Below, one piece after another: positions 39,412-39,598 of a stretch of DNA of 39,598 nucleotides. Position 1 is the stretch's first letter. Every line of letters begins with the position of its first letter. A model generated the notes under the pieces. That model had not been told where the DNA came from. It saw only the letters and a list, made by a program, of their open reading frames with translations, and searched no databases. Source of the stretch: JABSOG01 sp041583135 (GTDB taxonomy: Bacteria > Pseudomonadota > Gammaproteobacteria > Enterobacterales > Alteromonadaceae); assembly GCA_041583135.1 (NCBI GenBank), contig JBFHGJ010000050.1, positions 1 to 39,598 on the forward strand, in the 5' to 3' direction. The position numbers were made by a program, and so were the translations under genes.

Positions 39412-39598
39412 TTGAGACTGAAACAAGGTAAGTCAAAACAGCTTAGCGAACCTGAGCTTTGCGTAAGGCGGGTCAATGCCCTTAAACTCATCGCTCCTTT
39501 TGAAAAGCGGGAGAGTGCTGATATTTTCTTCGATAACAATCCAAATTTGCGCCGCTTTAGTCGCCTAAAGCAAACCAATTTGGGGCAGTTAGCGATGA
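39412..39598 (+). CDS. possible 5' part of a gene divergent from the AraC-type regulator, cut by window edge
   Basis: After an in-frame TGA near 39395 the frame is open to the end of the window, with a TTG start candidate at 39412 (MRLKQGKSKQL ... APFEKRESADIFFDNNPNLRRF). Charged and aromatic residues are distributed as in a real protein. However, the start is poor (GGA 9 bases upstream), and the opposite strand is open over the same stretch. No family is recognised. Divergence from an AraC-type regulator is the main support. Confidence 0.3.
   Translation, partial: MRLKQGKSKQLSEPELCVRRVNALKLIAPFEKRESADIFFDNNPNLRRFSRLKQTNLGQLAM

Overview
The window comes from a chromosome of a marine-type gammaproteobacterium in the Alteromonadales, close to Shewanella/Ferrimonas. 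The evidence is gene content and order: uvrY-uvrC-pgsA followed by a Gly/Cys/Leu tRNA cluster, yccA, tusDCB with tusE, ald|lrp-ftsK-lolA-rarA-crcB, holD-rimI, nrdR-ribD-ribE-ribBX, glyA and ettA. No prophage, insertion sequence, integron or CRISPR array is visible. Species assignment is inference.

Layout. 1-2.6 kb: a secreted YCII-like protein cut by the window edge, and an rtcB2-prfH operon for repair and rescue of damaged ribosomes. The operon leader holds a 12-codon ORF with a consensus Shine-Dalgarno and two hairpins. 2.6-6.7 kb: a TonB-dependent receptor and a group II PLP decarboxylase. 6.7-8.3 kb: an accessory-looking patch with a solitary TIR-like (ThsB-type) protein, flanked by phased TCGTAA-type repeats and hairpins that present A-R-N triplet loops. 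8.3-13.3 kb: a dimeric-type dUTPase, five tRNAs, pgsA, uvrC, uvrY and tRNA-Ser. 13.5-18.4 kb: yccA, the Tus sulfur relay for tRNA 2-thiolation, a small membrane protein, crcB, rarA and lolA. 18.4-23.1 kb: ftsK, lrp and the divergent ald. 23.3-29.3 kb: a second TonB-dependent receptor, a YfiR-like periplasmic protein and a large hybrid histidine kinase. 29.4-31.4 kb: rimI, holD, tRNA-Trp and an HDOD protein. 31.5-36.2 kb: the nrdR-riboflavin operon and glyA. 36.6-39.6 kb: ettA, an AraC-type regulator and the edge of a possible divergent gene.

How they work together. Most of the window is core housekeeping: nucleotide excision repair, phospholipid synthesis, tRNA thiolation, chromosome segregation, lipoprotein export, riboflavin and one-carbon metabolism. 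The accessory interest is in two places. One is the rtcB2-prfH operon, whose leader has the parts of a ribosome-sensing attenuator. The other is the TIR locus, whose untranslated regions look like Hfq-binding RNA. A further candidate RNA structure, with pseudoknot topology, lies just before ribE. The TonB receptor/YfiR-like/hybrid kinase group may be a ligand-sensing module.

Limits. All calls come from reading the sequence and translations by eye. No database search, RNA folding or phylogeny was run.
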